Assembly (NCBI GenBank): GCA_016935555.1
Contig: JAFGQR010000192.1
Location: forward strand, 1 to 64,000
Direction of reading: 5' to 3'
DNA length: 64,000 bases
Origin: Verrucomicrobiota bacterium
Lineage (GTDB): Bacteria; Verrucomicrobiota; Verrucomicrobiia; Limisphaerales; JAFGQR01
The notes under the pieces were generated by a model, which did not search any database, was not told the origin of the DNA, and worked only from the letters and a program-made list of their open reading frames with translations. Shown piece by piece: positions 35,370 through 43,553 of this stretch. How positions within the stretch are numbered: the first letter of the stretch is position 1; the number at the start of each line of letters is the position of its first letter. The translations under genes and the position numbers were made by a program.

Positions 35370-36698
35370 ATGAAGCCATCCTCTCAATCCCACCCTGATT
35401 CCACCCCGCCGGCCACCAGCCGCCGGACCTTCCTGAAAACCTCCGCCGCCACCGTGTCCGCGGCCGCGTTGGCCAGCCTGGACATCGGGCGCGTCGCGCA
35501 TGCCGCGGGAAGCGACACCCTGCGCGTGGGCATGATCGGCTGCGGCGGACGCAACAGCGGCGCCGCCGTCGAAGCCCTCAGCGCCGATTACGGCGCCCGC
35601 CTGGTCGCCATGGGCGACATCTTCATGGACCGGGTCCAAGCCAAGCGCGCGGCGATCCGCAAGGCCCGGCCGGACCAAGTGCGGGTGGACGACGACCATT
35701 GTTTCGCGGGATTCGACGCCTACAAGCGGGTGATTGAGTCCAGCGACGTGGTGCTGATCGCCAACGCCGCGAAGTTCCATCCTCTGCACACCATGGCGGC
35801 CGTCCAGGCGGGCAAACACGTGTTCACGGAAAAACCCCATGGCATCGACCCCCGCGGCCTCAAACTCATGAAGGCCGCCTGCGACCTGGCCCGGCAGAAG
35901 AAACTCAGCGTCGTGTCCGGCCTGCACAGCCGGCATCACCCCGGCTACGCCGAGACGGTGCGGCGAATCCACGACGGGGCGATCGGCGAGATCGTGGCGA
36001 TCGAGGAGAATTTCCTGCGCCCCCCTTACGGGGTGACCGACCGCCAGCCGGGCCACACCGAACTCGAATGGCAGTGCAGCACCCAATACCACTTCGTCTG
36101 GCTGTCCGGCGACGACGTCGTGCAGTCCCTCGTCCATAACCTCGACCGCGCCAGCTGGGCCATGAAGGAAGTGCCGCCCGTCAAATGCCACGGCCTCGGC
36201 GGACGCTCCAGCATGACCGACGGGAAATACGGCGACGTCTTCGACCACCATTCCGTCGTTTACGAATACGCCAACGGCGTGCGCCTCTACGCCTTCTGCC
36301 GCACCACGACCGGCTGCTACGACGAATACTCCAGCCTGATCCTCGGCACCAAGGGCAAGGCGTCGATCATGGGATCCCGCATCTGGGGCGACACCAACTG
36401 GCGCTGGCAAGGCCAGGGCAACCCGTACCAGATCGAGCACGACAAGCTCTTCGCCTCGATCCGCTCCGGCAACCCCCTCAACCACGGCGATTACATGGTC
36501 CGCAGCACCCTCATCGGCGTCATGGGCCAGATCTCCTGCTACACCGGCAAGGAAGTCACCTGGGACCAAATCAACCAGTCGGACTTCTACTACCCCCCAC
36601 TCCCCGAGGAATGCAGCGACGGCATGGAGCCTCCCACCAAGCCCGGCCCCGACGGCTCCTACCCCGTGTTCGTTCCCGGACGCACACGCCTGCTCTGA
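35370..36698 (+). CDS. Gfo/Idh/MocA oxidoreductase with twin-arginine signal
   Basis: A 442-residue exported dehydrogenase-fold protein. The twin-arginine motif SRRTFLK with an Ala-rich h-region (about 17-47) directs folded export. The Rossmann part starts VGMIGCGGRNSGAA and includes ANAAKFHPLHTMAAVQAGKHVFTEKP, where Glu-Lys-Pro is the usual cofactor/catalytic signature. The C-terminal substrate domain follows. Family members act on sugars and inositols; export is typical of planctomycete and verrucomicrobial paralogues, whose substrates are mostly unknown. Directly followed by a palindromic repeat that starts at its stop. Confidence 0.92.
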   Translation: MKPSSQSHPDSTPPATSRRTFLKTSAATVSAAALASLDIGRVAHAAGSDTLRVGMIGCGGRNSGAAVEALSADYGARLVAMGDIFMDRVQAKRAAIRKARPDQVRVDDDHCFAGFDAYKRVIESSDVVLIANAAKFHPLHTMAAVQAGKHVFTEKPHGIDPRGLKLMKAACDLARQKKLSVVSGLHSRHHPGYAETVRRIHDGAIGEIVAIEENFLRPPYGVTDRQPGHTELEWQCSTQYHFVWLSGDDVVQSLVHNLDRASWAMKEVPPVKCHGLGGRSSMTDGKYGDVFDHHSVVYEYANGVRLYAFCRTTTGCYDEYSSLILGTKGKASIMGSRIWGDTNWRWQGQGNPYQIEHDKLFASIRSGNPLNHGDYMVRSTLIGVMGQISCYTGKEVTWDQINQSDFYYPPLPEECSDGMEPPTKPGPDGSYPVFVPGRTRLL

Positions 36699-36736
36699 CC
36701 TGCATTGCTCACGGCGCACTAGGAAATGCGGGCTAA
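36699..36736. repeat. Dispersed palindrome, copy 4, containing the purF stop
   Basis: CCTGCATTGCTCAC, GGCGC loop, GGAAATGC and GGGCTAA. It occupies the whole gap between two convergent genes: it begins right after the plus-strand Gfo/Idh stop, and its CTA (36733-36735) is the TAG stop of minus-strand purF. Confidence 0.75.
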
Positions 36737-38193
36737 AGCAGCCGAATCTGCGGGTCCTCACCCCCCAGCGCCTCGCCCAAACCCTCCACCCGCGCCCGCC
36801 GACGCTCGATGATGGTCTTGTCCGTGGCCGGATCGTAGGGCACAGGATACACGCCGTCGTAGCACGCCAGGCAAAATGAGTCGGCAGGCAACCCCGTCGC
36901 CCGAATCAGACCCTCCCGCGACAGGTAGGCCAGCGAGTCCGCGTTCAGATAACGGCAGATCTCGTCCACGCTGTGGTTCGCCGCCATCAGGTGCCGGCGG
37001 TCGGGGAAATCAATCCCATACACGCACGGATGCATGTGCGGCGGGCAACTCACCCGCACGTGCACCTCCCGCGCGCCGGCTTCCTTGAGGTTGTTCACCC
37101 GGGCCTTGCACGTCGTGCCGCGCACGATCGAGTCGTCGACAATCACCACCCGCCGCCCCTGCACCAGCTCCCGAATCAAATTCAACTTCACCCGCACGTT
37201 GAAGTCCCGGATGAGCTGCGACGGCTGAAGAAAGCTGCGCCCGACATAATGGTTGCGCACAAACGCCATCTCAAACGGAAGCCCCGCCTCCATCGCATAC
37301 CCCAGCGCCGCGCAATTTCCACTGTCCGGCACCGGCACCACCACGTCCGCCGCCACCGGCCTCTCCCGCGCCAGCTCCCGCCCCATCGCCACCCGCACCT
37401 TGTACACGCTCCGCCCCGCCAGGATGCTGTCCGGCCGCGAAAAATACACATACTCGAAGATGCAAAACGCGCGACGCCGGTGCTCCGGGAAAAGCTGCAC
37501 GCTTCTCAGCCCGTGCCGGTTGATCACCACCGCCTCCCCAGGCTCGACGTCCCGCTCGTGCCGCGCGTGAATCAAATCCAGCGCGCACGTCTCGCTCGCC
37601 AACACCCATGCCTCCCCCAGCCGCCCCAGGCACAACGGCCGAAACCCGTGCGGATCCCGCACCCCAATCAGCTCCTGCTCTGTCATGATCACCAGCGAAT
37701 ACGCCCCCTCAATCCGCCGTATCGCCCGCAACAGGTGGTTCTCCTGCCCCTCCAGCCCCGGCTGCGCCATCAAATGCAAAATGATCTCGCTGTCCACCGT
37801 CGTCTGAAAAATCGACCCCCGGTTCTCCAGCTCCTCGCGCAGCTGCGCCGCGTTCGTCAGATTCCCGTTGTGCGCAATCGCCAACTGCCCCCGCGCACAG
37901 TCCACCGTCAACGGCTGCGCATTGCGCAAATGCGACGAGCCCGTCGTCGAATACCGCGTGTGCCCGATCGCCATCGAACCCCTCAGACCCGACAAAACCC
38001 CGCCCGCGAACACCTGCGACACCAGCCCCATCCCCCGGTGCACCCGGAATTGACCGCCGTCGCATGCCACAATCCCCGCGCTCTCCTGGCCCCGATGCTG
38101 CAACGCAAACAAGCCGTAATACGCCAGCTCCGCCGCGTTCGGATGCCCGTAGACACCAAACACGCCGCAATAATGCCTGGGATGGGTTTGCAT
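36733..38193 (-). CDS. purF: Amidophosphoribosyltransferase
   Basis: PurF (486 residues), first committed enzyme of purine synthesis. The N-terminal class II glutamine amidotransferase domain starts with the nucleophile Cys9 after a short propeptide (MQTHPRHY|CGVFGVYG) and has LQHRGQESAG, GHTRYSTTGSS and AHNGNLTN. The phosphoribosyltransferase domain carries VPVPDSGNCAALGYA and the PRPP motif VVIVDDSIVRGTT, then cysteines in RVSCPPHMHPC and DSFCLACYDG that fit the Fe-S form. Start ATG 38193 is preferred over 38205 for the propeptide length. Its stop lies in a dispersed repeat. Confidence 0.95.
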   Translation of the reverse strand: MQTHPRHYCGVFGVYGHPNAAELAYYGLFALQHRGQESAGIVACDGGQFRVHRGMGLVSQVFAGGVLSGLRGSMAIGHTRYSTTGSSHLRNAQPLTVDCARGQLAIAHNGNLTNAAQLREELENRGSIFQTTVDSEIILHLMAQPGLEGQENHLLRAIRRIEGAYSLVIMTEQELIGVRDPHGFRPLCLGRLGEAWVLASETCALDLIHARHERDVEPGEAVVINRHGLRSVQLFPEHRRRAFCIFEYVYFSRPDSILAGRSVYKVRVAMGRELARERPVAADVVVPVPDSGNCAALGYAMEAGLPFEMAFVRNHYVGRSFLQPSQLIRDFNVRVKLNLIRELVQGRRVVIVDDSIVRGTTCKARVNNLKEAGAREVHVRVSCPPHMHPCVYGIDFPDRRHLMAANHSVDEICRYLNADSLAYLSREGLIRATGLPADSFCLACYDGVYPVPYDPATDKTIIERRRARVEGLGEALGGEDPQIRLL

Positions 38194-38357
38194 CAGTCGC
38201 GTCACGCCCGCACCGGCAAATCACACCAGAGCTCAAACCTGCCCTGCAAGCCCGATCTTGAGCCCCCACCCGCCCCAGACCCCCCCCACCCCCAGGGCGC
38301 CGCGCATGGGATGCGGCGCCGCAGCCGCCTCCGCCTCATGCGCATCCCATCCCCCCG

Positions 38358-38380
38358 GTAGGGCGAGACTCCGTCGAGCC
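38358..38380 (+). repeat. 23-bp GTAGGGCGAGACTCC-type repeat, copy 2
   Basis: GTAGGGCGAGACTCC then GTCGAGCC, followed by CTGATTTCCC. Identical over 23 bases to the other two copies at 33278 and 38482; inverted relative to both. Confidence 0.8.
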
Positions 38381-38481
38381 CTGATTTCCCTTCGCCTTTC
38401 CCTTCACCACCGCATCCCCCGGCGTCCAACCTCCCCGGAGTGCGCGGGTTGGGATAATCGCAGCGTCCGGGGGGAAATTGG

Positions 38482-38504
38482 GGCTCGACGGAGTCTCGCC
38501 CTAC
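38482..38504 (-). repeat. 23-bp GTAGGGCGAGACTCC-type repeat, copy 3
   Basis: Exact inverse of 38358-38380. The inner flanks (CTGATTTCCC against CCAATTTCCCC when read in the same sense) extend the similarity by about 10 bases. Confidence 0.8.
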
Positions 38505-38538
38505 CGTCTGAGCACGACGAAGCCCCCGAAAAAAGAGC

Positions 38539-38567
38539 TTGACCGGAAGATTGCAGTATGATATCAA
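38539..38567 (+). promoter_or_regulatory. Candidate sigma70-type promoter for the SPFH gene
   Basis: TTGACC at 38539-38544 and TATCAA at 38562-38567, with a 17-base spacer, in an AT-rich stretch 53 bases before the ATG at 38621. Five of six and four of six consensus matches. An overlapping TATGAT (38557-38562) would give a spacing of only 12 bases. Confidence 0.4.
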
Positions 38568-38620
38568 GGAGATACCAAAGTGAACCATGATGTGAATGGG
38601 TTAGCTCTAAACACGACATT

Positions 38621-39637
38621 ATGAATACACCACGCATGAATGTGAATCGTGAACGCGCCCTCCGCGTCCACAACGGCTGGGTCATGCTCCCCCTCGTCAT
38701 CGCCTTGCTCCTCGGCAGCATCGCCGCCTTCGTTTATTCCATTGCCGCAGGAGTCGGCGACGGCGGCCACCCCGTCTGGCCATTGTTCGTCGGGTCGATG
38801 TTGACCGAGGCTGCCAGCATCCTGATGCTGGTGGGTTTCTTCACCCTGCAGCCGAACGAGGCGCGGGTGATTGTTCTTTTTGGGCAATACAAGGGCACGG
38901 TGCGCGAGAGCGGGTTCCATTGGGGCAACCCCTTCTATTCGAACGGCCCCCGCGGCGGCGGCATCGCCTCGCGGATCGCCGAGGCGCAGACGCAGGCTGC
39001 CGCGGCCAAGGCCGGCGCGGCCCCGCCGCATCGCAAATCGCTGCCGCGGTTCAAAATCTCCCTGCGGGCGCGAACCCTGAACGGGGAGAAGCTGAAGGTG
39101 AACGACAAGCGGGGCAACCCGGTTGAAATTGCGGCGGTGGTGGTGTGGCGGGTGCAGGACACGGCGCAGGCGGTGTTCGACGTGGACGATTTCGAGGAGT
39201 ATGTGCAGACGCAGAGCGAATCGGCGTTGCGGCATTTGGCGAGCTGCTACGCGTATGATCACGGGGAGGACAACGAGAGCACGCTGCGCAGCAATGTGGC
39301 GGAGGTCTCGCAGGCGTTGAGCGAGGAGCTGCACGAGCGTCTGGCCAAGGCGGGCGTGGTGGTCGAGGAGGCGCGCCTGACGCATCTGGCGTATGCGCCG
39401 GAAATCGCGCAGGCCATGTTGCGCCGCCAGCAGGCCGAGGCGGTGATTGCCGCGCGGCAGAAGATCGTGCACGGGGCGGTGAGCATGGTGGACATGGCCC
39501 TCAAGGAAATGGCGGAAAAGAACGTCGTCCAGCTCGACGACGAGCGGAAGGCGTCGATGGTGAGCAACCTGATGGTGGTGTTGTGCGGCGAGTCGGAGGT
39601 GCACCCGGTGGTGAACACGGGCACCCTCTACCACTGA
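38621..39637 (+). CDS. SPFH/Band 7 (stomatin-like) membrane protein
   Basis: A 338-residue protein with two N-terminal hydrophobic helices (about 21-45 and 53-75) and an SPFH domain (about 78-260): [45 protein letters not shown], the helix [12 protein letters not shown] and [37 protein letters not shown]-terminal helix ends in [24 protein letters not shown] proteins form membrane-associated assemblies. The gene is 6 bases upstream of a ribbon-helix-helix gene, a pairing seen in other bacteria, so the two probably work together. A TTGACC-type promoter lies upstream. Confidence 0.9.
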   Translation: MNTPRMNVNRERALRVHNGWVMLPLVIALLLGSIAAFVYSIAAGVGDGGHPVWPLFVGSMLTEAASILMLVGFFTLQPNEARVIVLFGQYKGTVRESGFHWGNPFYSNGPRGGGIASRIAEAQTQAAAAKAGAAPPHRKSLPRFKISLRARTLNGEKLKVNDKRGNPVEIAAVVVWRVQDTAQAVFDVDDFEEYVQTQSESALRHLASCYAYDHGEDNESTLRSNVAEVSQALSEELHERLAKAGVVVEEARLTHLAYAPEIAQAMLRRQQAEAVIAARQKIVHGAVSMVDMALKEMAEKNVVQLDDERKASMVSNLMVVLCGESEVHPVVNTGTLYH

Positions 39638-39643
39638 TCCGGC

Positions 39644-39838
39644 ATGGCGGAACGGAAATCGTTCCTGTTGCGGATCGATCCGGCGCTGTGGGCCGAACTT
39701 GAAGCCTGGGCGCAGGACGAACTGCGCAGTGTCAACGCCCAGGTCGAGTATGTGCTCAGGCAGGCCGTCCTGAGGCGCAAGCGGGGCGCCGCACCCCATG
39801 ACGAGTCCCCCGCCGCCTCGCGGCGCCACGCGCCCTGA
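39644..39838 (+). CDS. Arc-like ribbon-helix-helix protein
   Basis: A 64-residue protein. The N-terminal strand [19 protein letters not shown] followed by the helices [21 protein letters not shown] is the Arc/CopG-type ribbon-helix-helix DNA-binding fold, and the last 18 residues are a charged, Ala/Pro-rich tail. It starts 6 bases after the SPFH gene stop and is surely in the same operon. Although such proteins can be antitoxins, no toxin gene is adjacent. It may autoregulate the operon or be an SPFH partner. Confidence 0.8.
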   Translation: MAERKSFLLRIDPALWAELEAWAQDELRSVNAQVEYVLRQAVLRRKRGAAPHDESPAASRRHAP

Positions 39839-40011
39839 AAGCCCGGCGCCCCGGCGGCATTGCAAACCGATCGCGTCCTGCCCGCCGTTCAAAACCCGGG
39901 CGTGCCGTCCCGCCGCGGCATGCGCCCACGCGCCATGCGCGCCTTCCCAATAATTGAGCTTGAATGCGCGTGCGCGGCGGGTGTGAGATCGGCCGTGCAA
40001 CGCCATTCACT

Positions 40012-41367
40012 ATGAAGACCCCTGATTCCCTCACCCGCCGCGCCTTCATCGAAAAAGCCGCCACACTGAGCGCCATCGGTTTCGCCGCACCCCGCCTCGT
40101 CTCGGGGGCCGCATCGCCCGCCCCGTCCGCCCCCGCCACGGCTCCCAACAGCCGGATTCACGTCGGATTGATCGGCTGCGGGGGGATGGGGCGGGGCAAC
40201 CTGAACGAATGCGCGAAGCATCCCGACGTCGTGGTCACCGCCGCGTGCGACGTGTGGCCGGCCCGGCGCAACGCGGTGCGGGAGCAGTTCAAGGACACCT
40301 GCAAGGTTTACGCGGACTTCCGCGAGATGCTGCAGCAGCCGGACTTGGACGGGGTGATCATTGCGACGCCGCCGCACTGGCACACGCTGATGGCGGTGGC
40401 GGCGTGCGAGGCGGGCAAGGACATCTACGTGCAGAAGCCGATGACGCTGCATCTGGGGGAGAGCCTGGCGATGCGCAACGCGGTGAAAAAGCACCATCGG
40501 ATCAGCCAAATCGGGACCCAGATTCACGCCGGCGAAAACTACAGGCGCGTCGTCGAATATATCCGCGCCGGCAACCTCGGCCAGATCGGCACCGTCCGCA
40601 CCTTCAATGTCATGAACCAGGCCCCCCAGGGCGTCGGCAATCAGCCCGGCGGCGATCCGCCCCCGGGACTCGACTGGAACCTGTGGTGCGGACCCGCGCC
40701 CTATCGGAAATTCCACCCTGCGCTCGCCGCGGACGCCTATTACCACAGTTCATGGATGGATTACAGCGGGGGCTGGACGCCCGGCATGGCGCCGCACATC
40801 ATCGATTTGCCCGTGTGGGCCCTGGACCTGGGCTACCCGCTGGTGACCTCCTCGGCCGGCGGACGCTACATCCTGCGGGACGACGGCGACGCCTACGATC
40901 ATCACGAGGTGCTCTGGCAGTATCCGGGCCTGACGATGACCTGGATGTCCTCCCTCACCAACAGTTATGGGTTCGATCTGCACGGCGAACCCGTGCCCCG
41001 CCGCCGCCTGGGCATCTATTTCCACGGAAGCCGCGGCACCCTGTTCGCCGATTACGGCATGTTCAAAATCGTGGCCGAGGGCGACCGCATGGCGGGCAAG
41101 GAACCGCCGCCCAAGTCCATTCCACCCTCCCCGGGACACGAGCGCGAGTGGCTGGACTGCATCCGGTCGCGACAGCAGCCGAGCTGCAGCGTGTTCTACC
41201 ATGTCAAGGTGGACGTGCCGATTGTTCTGAGCCTGCTTTCGTTGAAGTTGGGGCGCTCGATCCGGTTTGATCCGAAGAAAGAAGCCATCGTGGGCGACCG
41301 CGAGGCTGCCAAGCTTGCCATTCCCAAGTATCGGTCCCCGTGGAAATTCCCACGGAAATATCTGTGA
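40012..41367 (+). CDS. Gfo/Idh/MocA oxidoreductase with twin-arginine-like signal
   Basis: A 451-residue exported oxidoreductase with TRRAFIEKAATLSAIGFAAPRL at the N-terminus (Tat-type signal, about 8-33). The Rossmann fold begins IHVGLIGCGGMGRGNLNE, followed by ATPPHWHTLMAVAACEAGKDIYVQKPMT, where Gln-Lys-Pro replaces the more common Glu-Lys-Pro. The C-terminal domain has WNLWCGPAPYRKFHP and SSWMDYSGGWTPGMAPHIIDLPVW, typical of the large PVC subfamily. Start ATG 40012. A ThuA-domain gene follows 43 bases later on the same strand, as in many sugar-related clusters. Confidence 0.92.
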   Translation: MKTPDSLTRRAFIEKAATLSAIGFAAPRLVSGAASPAPSAPATAPNSRIHVGLIGCGGMGRGNLNECAKHPDVVVTAACDVWPARRNAVREQFKDTCKVYADFREMLQQPDLDGVIIATPPHWHTLMAVAACEAGKDIYVQKPMTLHLGESLAMRNAVKKHHRISQIGTQIHAGENYRRVVEYIRAGNLGQIGTVRTFNVMNQAPQGVGNQPGGDPPPGLDWNLWCGPAPYRKFHPALAADAYYHSSWMDYSGGWTPGMAPHIIDLPVWALDLGYPLVTSSAGGRYILRDDGDAYDHHEVLWQYPGLTMTWMSSLTNSYGFDLHGEPVPRRRLGIYFHGSRGTLFADYGMFKIVAEGDRMAGKEPPPKSIPPSPGHEREWLDCIRSRQQPSCSVFYHVKVDVPIVLSLLSLKLGRSIRFDPKKEAIVGDREAAKLAIPKYRSPWKFPRKYL

Positions 41368-41410
41368 TATCGAGGCTTGACCCTTCTGTGGGGGGCGCAA
41401 AGATCGCCCC

Positions 41411-42169
41411 ATGAAGACCCGTGTCCTTGTCGCGTTGGTTCTGTCGGCAATTGTCGCCTGGCCTCTTCGTGCGGCCGAATCGGGCAAACTGAGATTCCTG
41501 GTGGTGACGGGCGGGCACGGCTTCGAGAAGGAGGCGTTCTTCCGCGTGGTTCCGGGCTGCGTCTTCGGTCAGGCTTACAAGCACAACACGGAGGTTTCCC
41601 TGACGGCGGCCACGCAGGGGAAGTCCTCGGAAGCCTATGACCGTGCTGACCTGCTGACCTACGATGTCGTGGTCCTCTACGACATGGTGCAAACGATCAC
41701 CGACGCGCAAAAGGCGAAATTCCTGGCGCTCTTCGACAAAGGGACCGGCCTGGTCGTCACGCATCATGCGCTTGGCTCCTACCAGGATTGGCCGGAATAC
41801 GAAAAGATCATTGGCGGCAAATACCTGCTAAGGGACGAGAGGGAAGGCGGCACGCTCTGGCCGAAATCGGATTACCAGCACGATGTGGACATTCCGGTCG
41901 TGATCCTGGCCAAGGACCATCCCATCACCCAAGGGCTGAAGGACTTCACGATTCACGACGAGATTTACAAGCGGTTCCGGGTTCGTCCGGATGTCACCCC
42001 GCTCCTGACGACCACGCATCCGGAGAGCGGCAAGCCGCTGGGCTGGGCGCGCACGCAAGGCAAGTCGCGGGTGGTGTATCTCGAGCTGGGCCACGACCAT
42101 TTCGCCTACGAAAACCCCCATTACCAGCAATTGGTGGCGCGCTCCATCTGGTGGGCTGCCGGCCGGTAA
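41411..42169 (+). CDS. Secreted ThuA-domain protein
   Basis: A 252-residue protein with a cleavable signal peptide (MKTRVLVALVLSAIVAWPLRAAE) and a ThuA (trehalose-utilisation-like, glutamine-amidotransferase-like fold) domain: LRFLVVTGGHGFEKEAFF, DVVVLYDMVQTITDAQKAKFLALFDKGTGLVVTHHALGS, YQHDVDIPVVILAKDHPITQGL, and GKSRVVYLELGHDHFAYENPHYQQLVARSIWW. Known to co-occur with Gfo/Idh/MocA genes, as here (43 bases upstream). Biochemical activity of the family is unclear; a carbohydrate-related role is inferred. Confidence 0.9.
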   Translation: MKTRVLVALVLSAIVAWPLRAAESGKLRFLVVTGGHGFEKEAFFRVVPGCVFGQAYKHNTEVSLTAATQGKSSEAYDRADLLTYDVVVLYDMVQTITDAQKAKFLALFDKGTGLVVTHHALGSYQDWPEYEKIIGGKYLLRDEREGGTLWPKSDYQHDVDIPVVILAKDHPITQGLKDFTIHDEIYKRFRVRPDVTPLLTTTHPESGKPLGWARTQGKSRVVYLELGHDHFAYENPHYQQLVARSIWWAAGR

Positions 42170-42179
42170 CAATCGGGGC

Positions 42180-42660
42180 GGGGCCATTTCAGCGTTGCGG
42201 ACTGGGGCAGTCTTCTGACGCTGCGCGTGGCGCGGCTGGCATGGGCGACGCGCAGTGCGACCACAGCGCGGCCGCCGCGAACAAGGTGGGGCAGACGCCC
42301 CCACGGCAGCAACACCTGGCGGGAGCGGTCGCCGTATCGCGTGTCGCTGTTTTGCAGATCGGCCAGGTGCGTGACGAGGAGCCGCCGGCCCGTGGCGATC
42401 GGTTTGCCGTCAACGCTGCTGACCCAAACCGTCGCGTCGGTGTCGAGCACCTGAATGCTCGCCGCGCGCGCCTCGATGTCGAGGCTTGCCTCCAACGGCA
42501 GCCACGGGTCGCCGGCTGGAAGCAAGGACTGGCGGCGGGTTCGCTTCGCCCTCAACCGCGGGCGCACCGCAACCGTCCACCCAGATGCGCAGGCCCGGGT
42601 CCGCCTCCGCGAGCTGAATCCAGGAAGCTGGCATCCGCCGGCTGCGGATCTTCCGGAATG
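42180..42660 (-). pseudogene. 3' remnant of an unidentified secreted-type gene
   Basis: No intact start. Coding-like minus-strand sequence occurs in two frames: PASWIQLAEADPGLRIWVDG near 42,640-42,580, then, shifted, PWLPLEASLDIEARAASIQV, TDATVWVSSVDGKPIATGRR, LLVTHLADLQNSDTRYGDR and LLPWGRLPHLVRGGRA. This reads like the C-terminal beta-sandwich of a glycoside-hydrolase-like protein, but I cannot name the family. It is squeezed between the converging ThuA gene and the DUF4410 gene. Confidence 0.45.
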
Positions 42661-42664
42661 CGGC

Positions 42665-43381
42665 TCAGGGGCGGGGCGCGCTGCCCGTTTCGACTTGGGC
42701 AAGGTCTTTGGCAATCTGCTTGCCGAGGTTGCGGACGTCCTTTTCGGAGGCGTTGCGGGACAGGACATATTTGGCGGCCATGGCGTAGGGATTCATCAAC
42801 ACCATGCCGCCCGGCATGGGTTTTGAGCCCGTGCCCGTGCCGTACACCAGGATGGGCTGGTCCCGGCTTTGCAGCAGATCGTACACGCTGACCTGCACGA
42901 GCACCTCGGTCGCCCCGGTGCCAAAGCCGATCACCGCGCGCTTGAGGCGGTTGCCCTCGTCCACCTCCATGAACTGGCCGCCGACCACCAGGGCATTCGC
43001 GCGTGCCGGGCTTCCCCGCGGTGCCCGGCAGGCGGGGATGTTGAGTTCCACCAGTTCCTTGGTGATGGTTTCGGAGAGGAGTTCGGCAAGACGGGCGCCT
43101 TTCTCCGCCGGCGTCTCCTCGGGGCGGAGGTTCTGCCGCATCCGCATCACCGGACCTTGGCGTTGCCCCAAGAGGCCCTGGTCCGTGTGCAACCGGGCCG
43201 CATCAAATGCGAAGTCGTGCACAACGACAGGCCGCGGGTTGGCGGCGAGGGGGGCCGGGGGGGGCGTTGCGGGGGCGTTGCCGGTGGAAGCGGACTGGCA
43301 GCCGGCGAGCAGGATGCAGTGGCCCGTGGCCAGCACGGCGGCCAGAAGGCCGGAGCATCGGGCGAGGGTGATTGTCTTCAT
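42665..43381 (-). CDS. DUF4410 lipoprotein
   Basis: A 238-residue lipoprotein. The signal peptide ends in the lipobox LLAG-Cys (about 25-28), then a Pro/Ala linker and a DUF4410-type domain: PRPVVVHDFAFDAARLHTDQG, GARLAELLSETITKELVELNIPA, ALVVGGQFMEVDEGNRLKRAVIGFGTGATEVLVQVSVYDL. These small envelope lipoproteins have no assigned function; the GFGTGATE stretch is the family's most constant part. Start ATG 43381. Isolated on the minus strand. Confidence 0.8.
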   Translation of the reverse strand: MKTITLARCSGLLAAVLATGHCILLAGCQSASTGNAPATPPPAPLAANPRPVVVHDFAFDAARLHTDQGLLGQRQGPVMRMRQNLRPEETPAEKGARLAELLSETITKELVELNIPACRAPRGSPARANALVVGGQFMEVDEGNRLKRAVIGFGTGATEVLVQVSVYDLLQSRDQPILVYGTGTGSKPMPGGMVLMNPYAMAAKYVLSRNASEKDVRNLGKQIAKDLAQVETGSAPRP

Positions 43382-43553
43382 GGTGGTTGAATTCGGAGAC
43401 CATTGTGACATGAGTTCCTGAACCCATCCAGCATTACGTGAATTTGGGTTCCTGCCGGAGCTTCGGGCGTCGCCGGGGGTTCATGACAGGCTGCTCAGGC
43501 AGGCCGTCAAAGGGTCAATTGAACGGGTCCCCGTTGAACGGGAAAGAAGCGTT

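Larger units (their letters stand above)
38194..38538. other. Intergenic region with an inverted repeat pair
   Basis: Between the divergent purF and SPFH genes. No coding sequence is supported. It contains two copies of the 23-bp repeat in opposite orientation (38358-38380 and 38482-38504), about 100 bases apart, so the transcript could fold into a long hairpin. A candidate promoter for the SPFH gene follows. Confidence 0.6.

Noticed and set aside
39644-39838. Toxin-antitoxin module at the ribbon-helix-helix gene
   Set aside because: No toxin-sized gene lies next to it; its neighbour is the SPFH gene, so a partnership with SPFH fits better.
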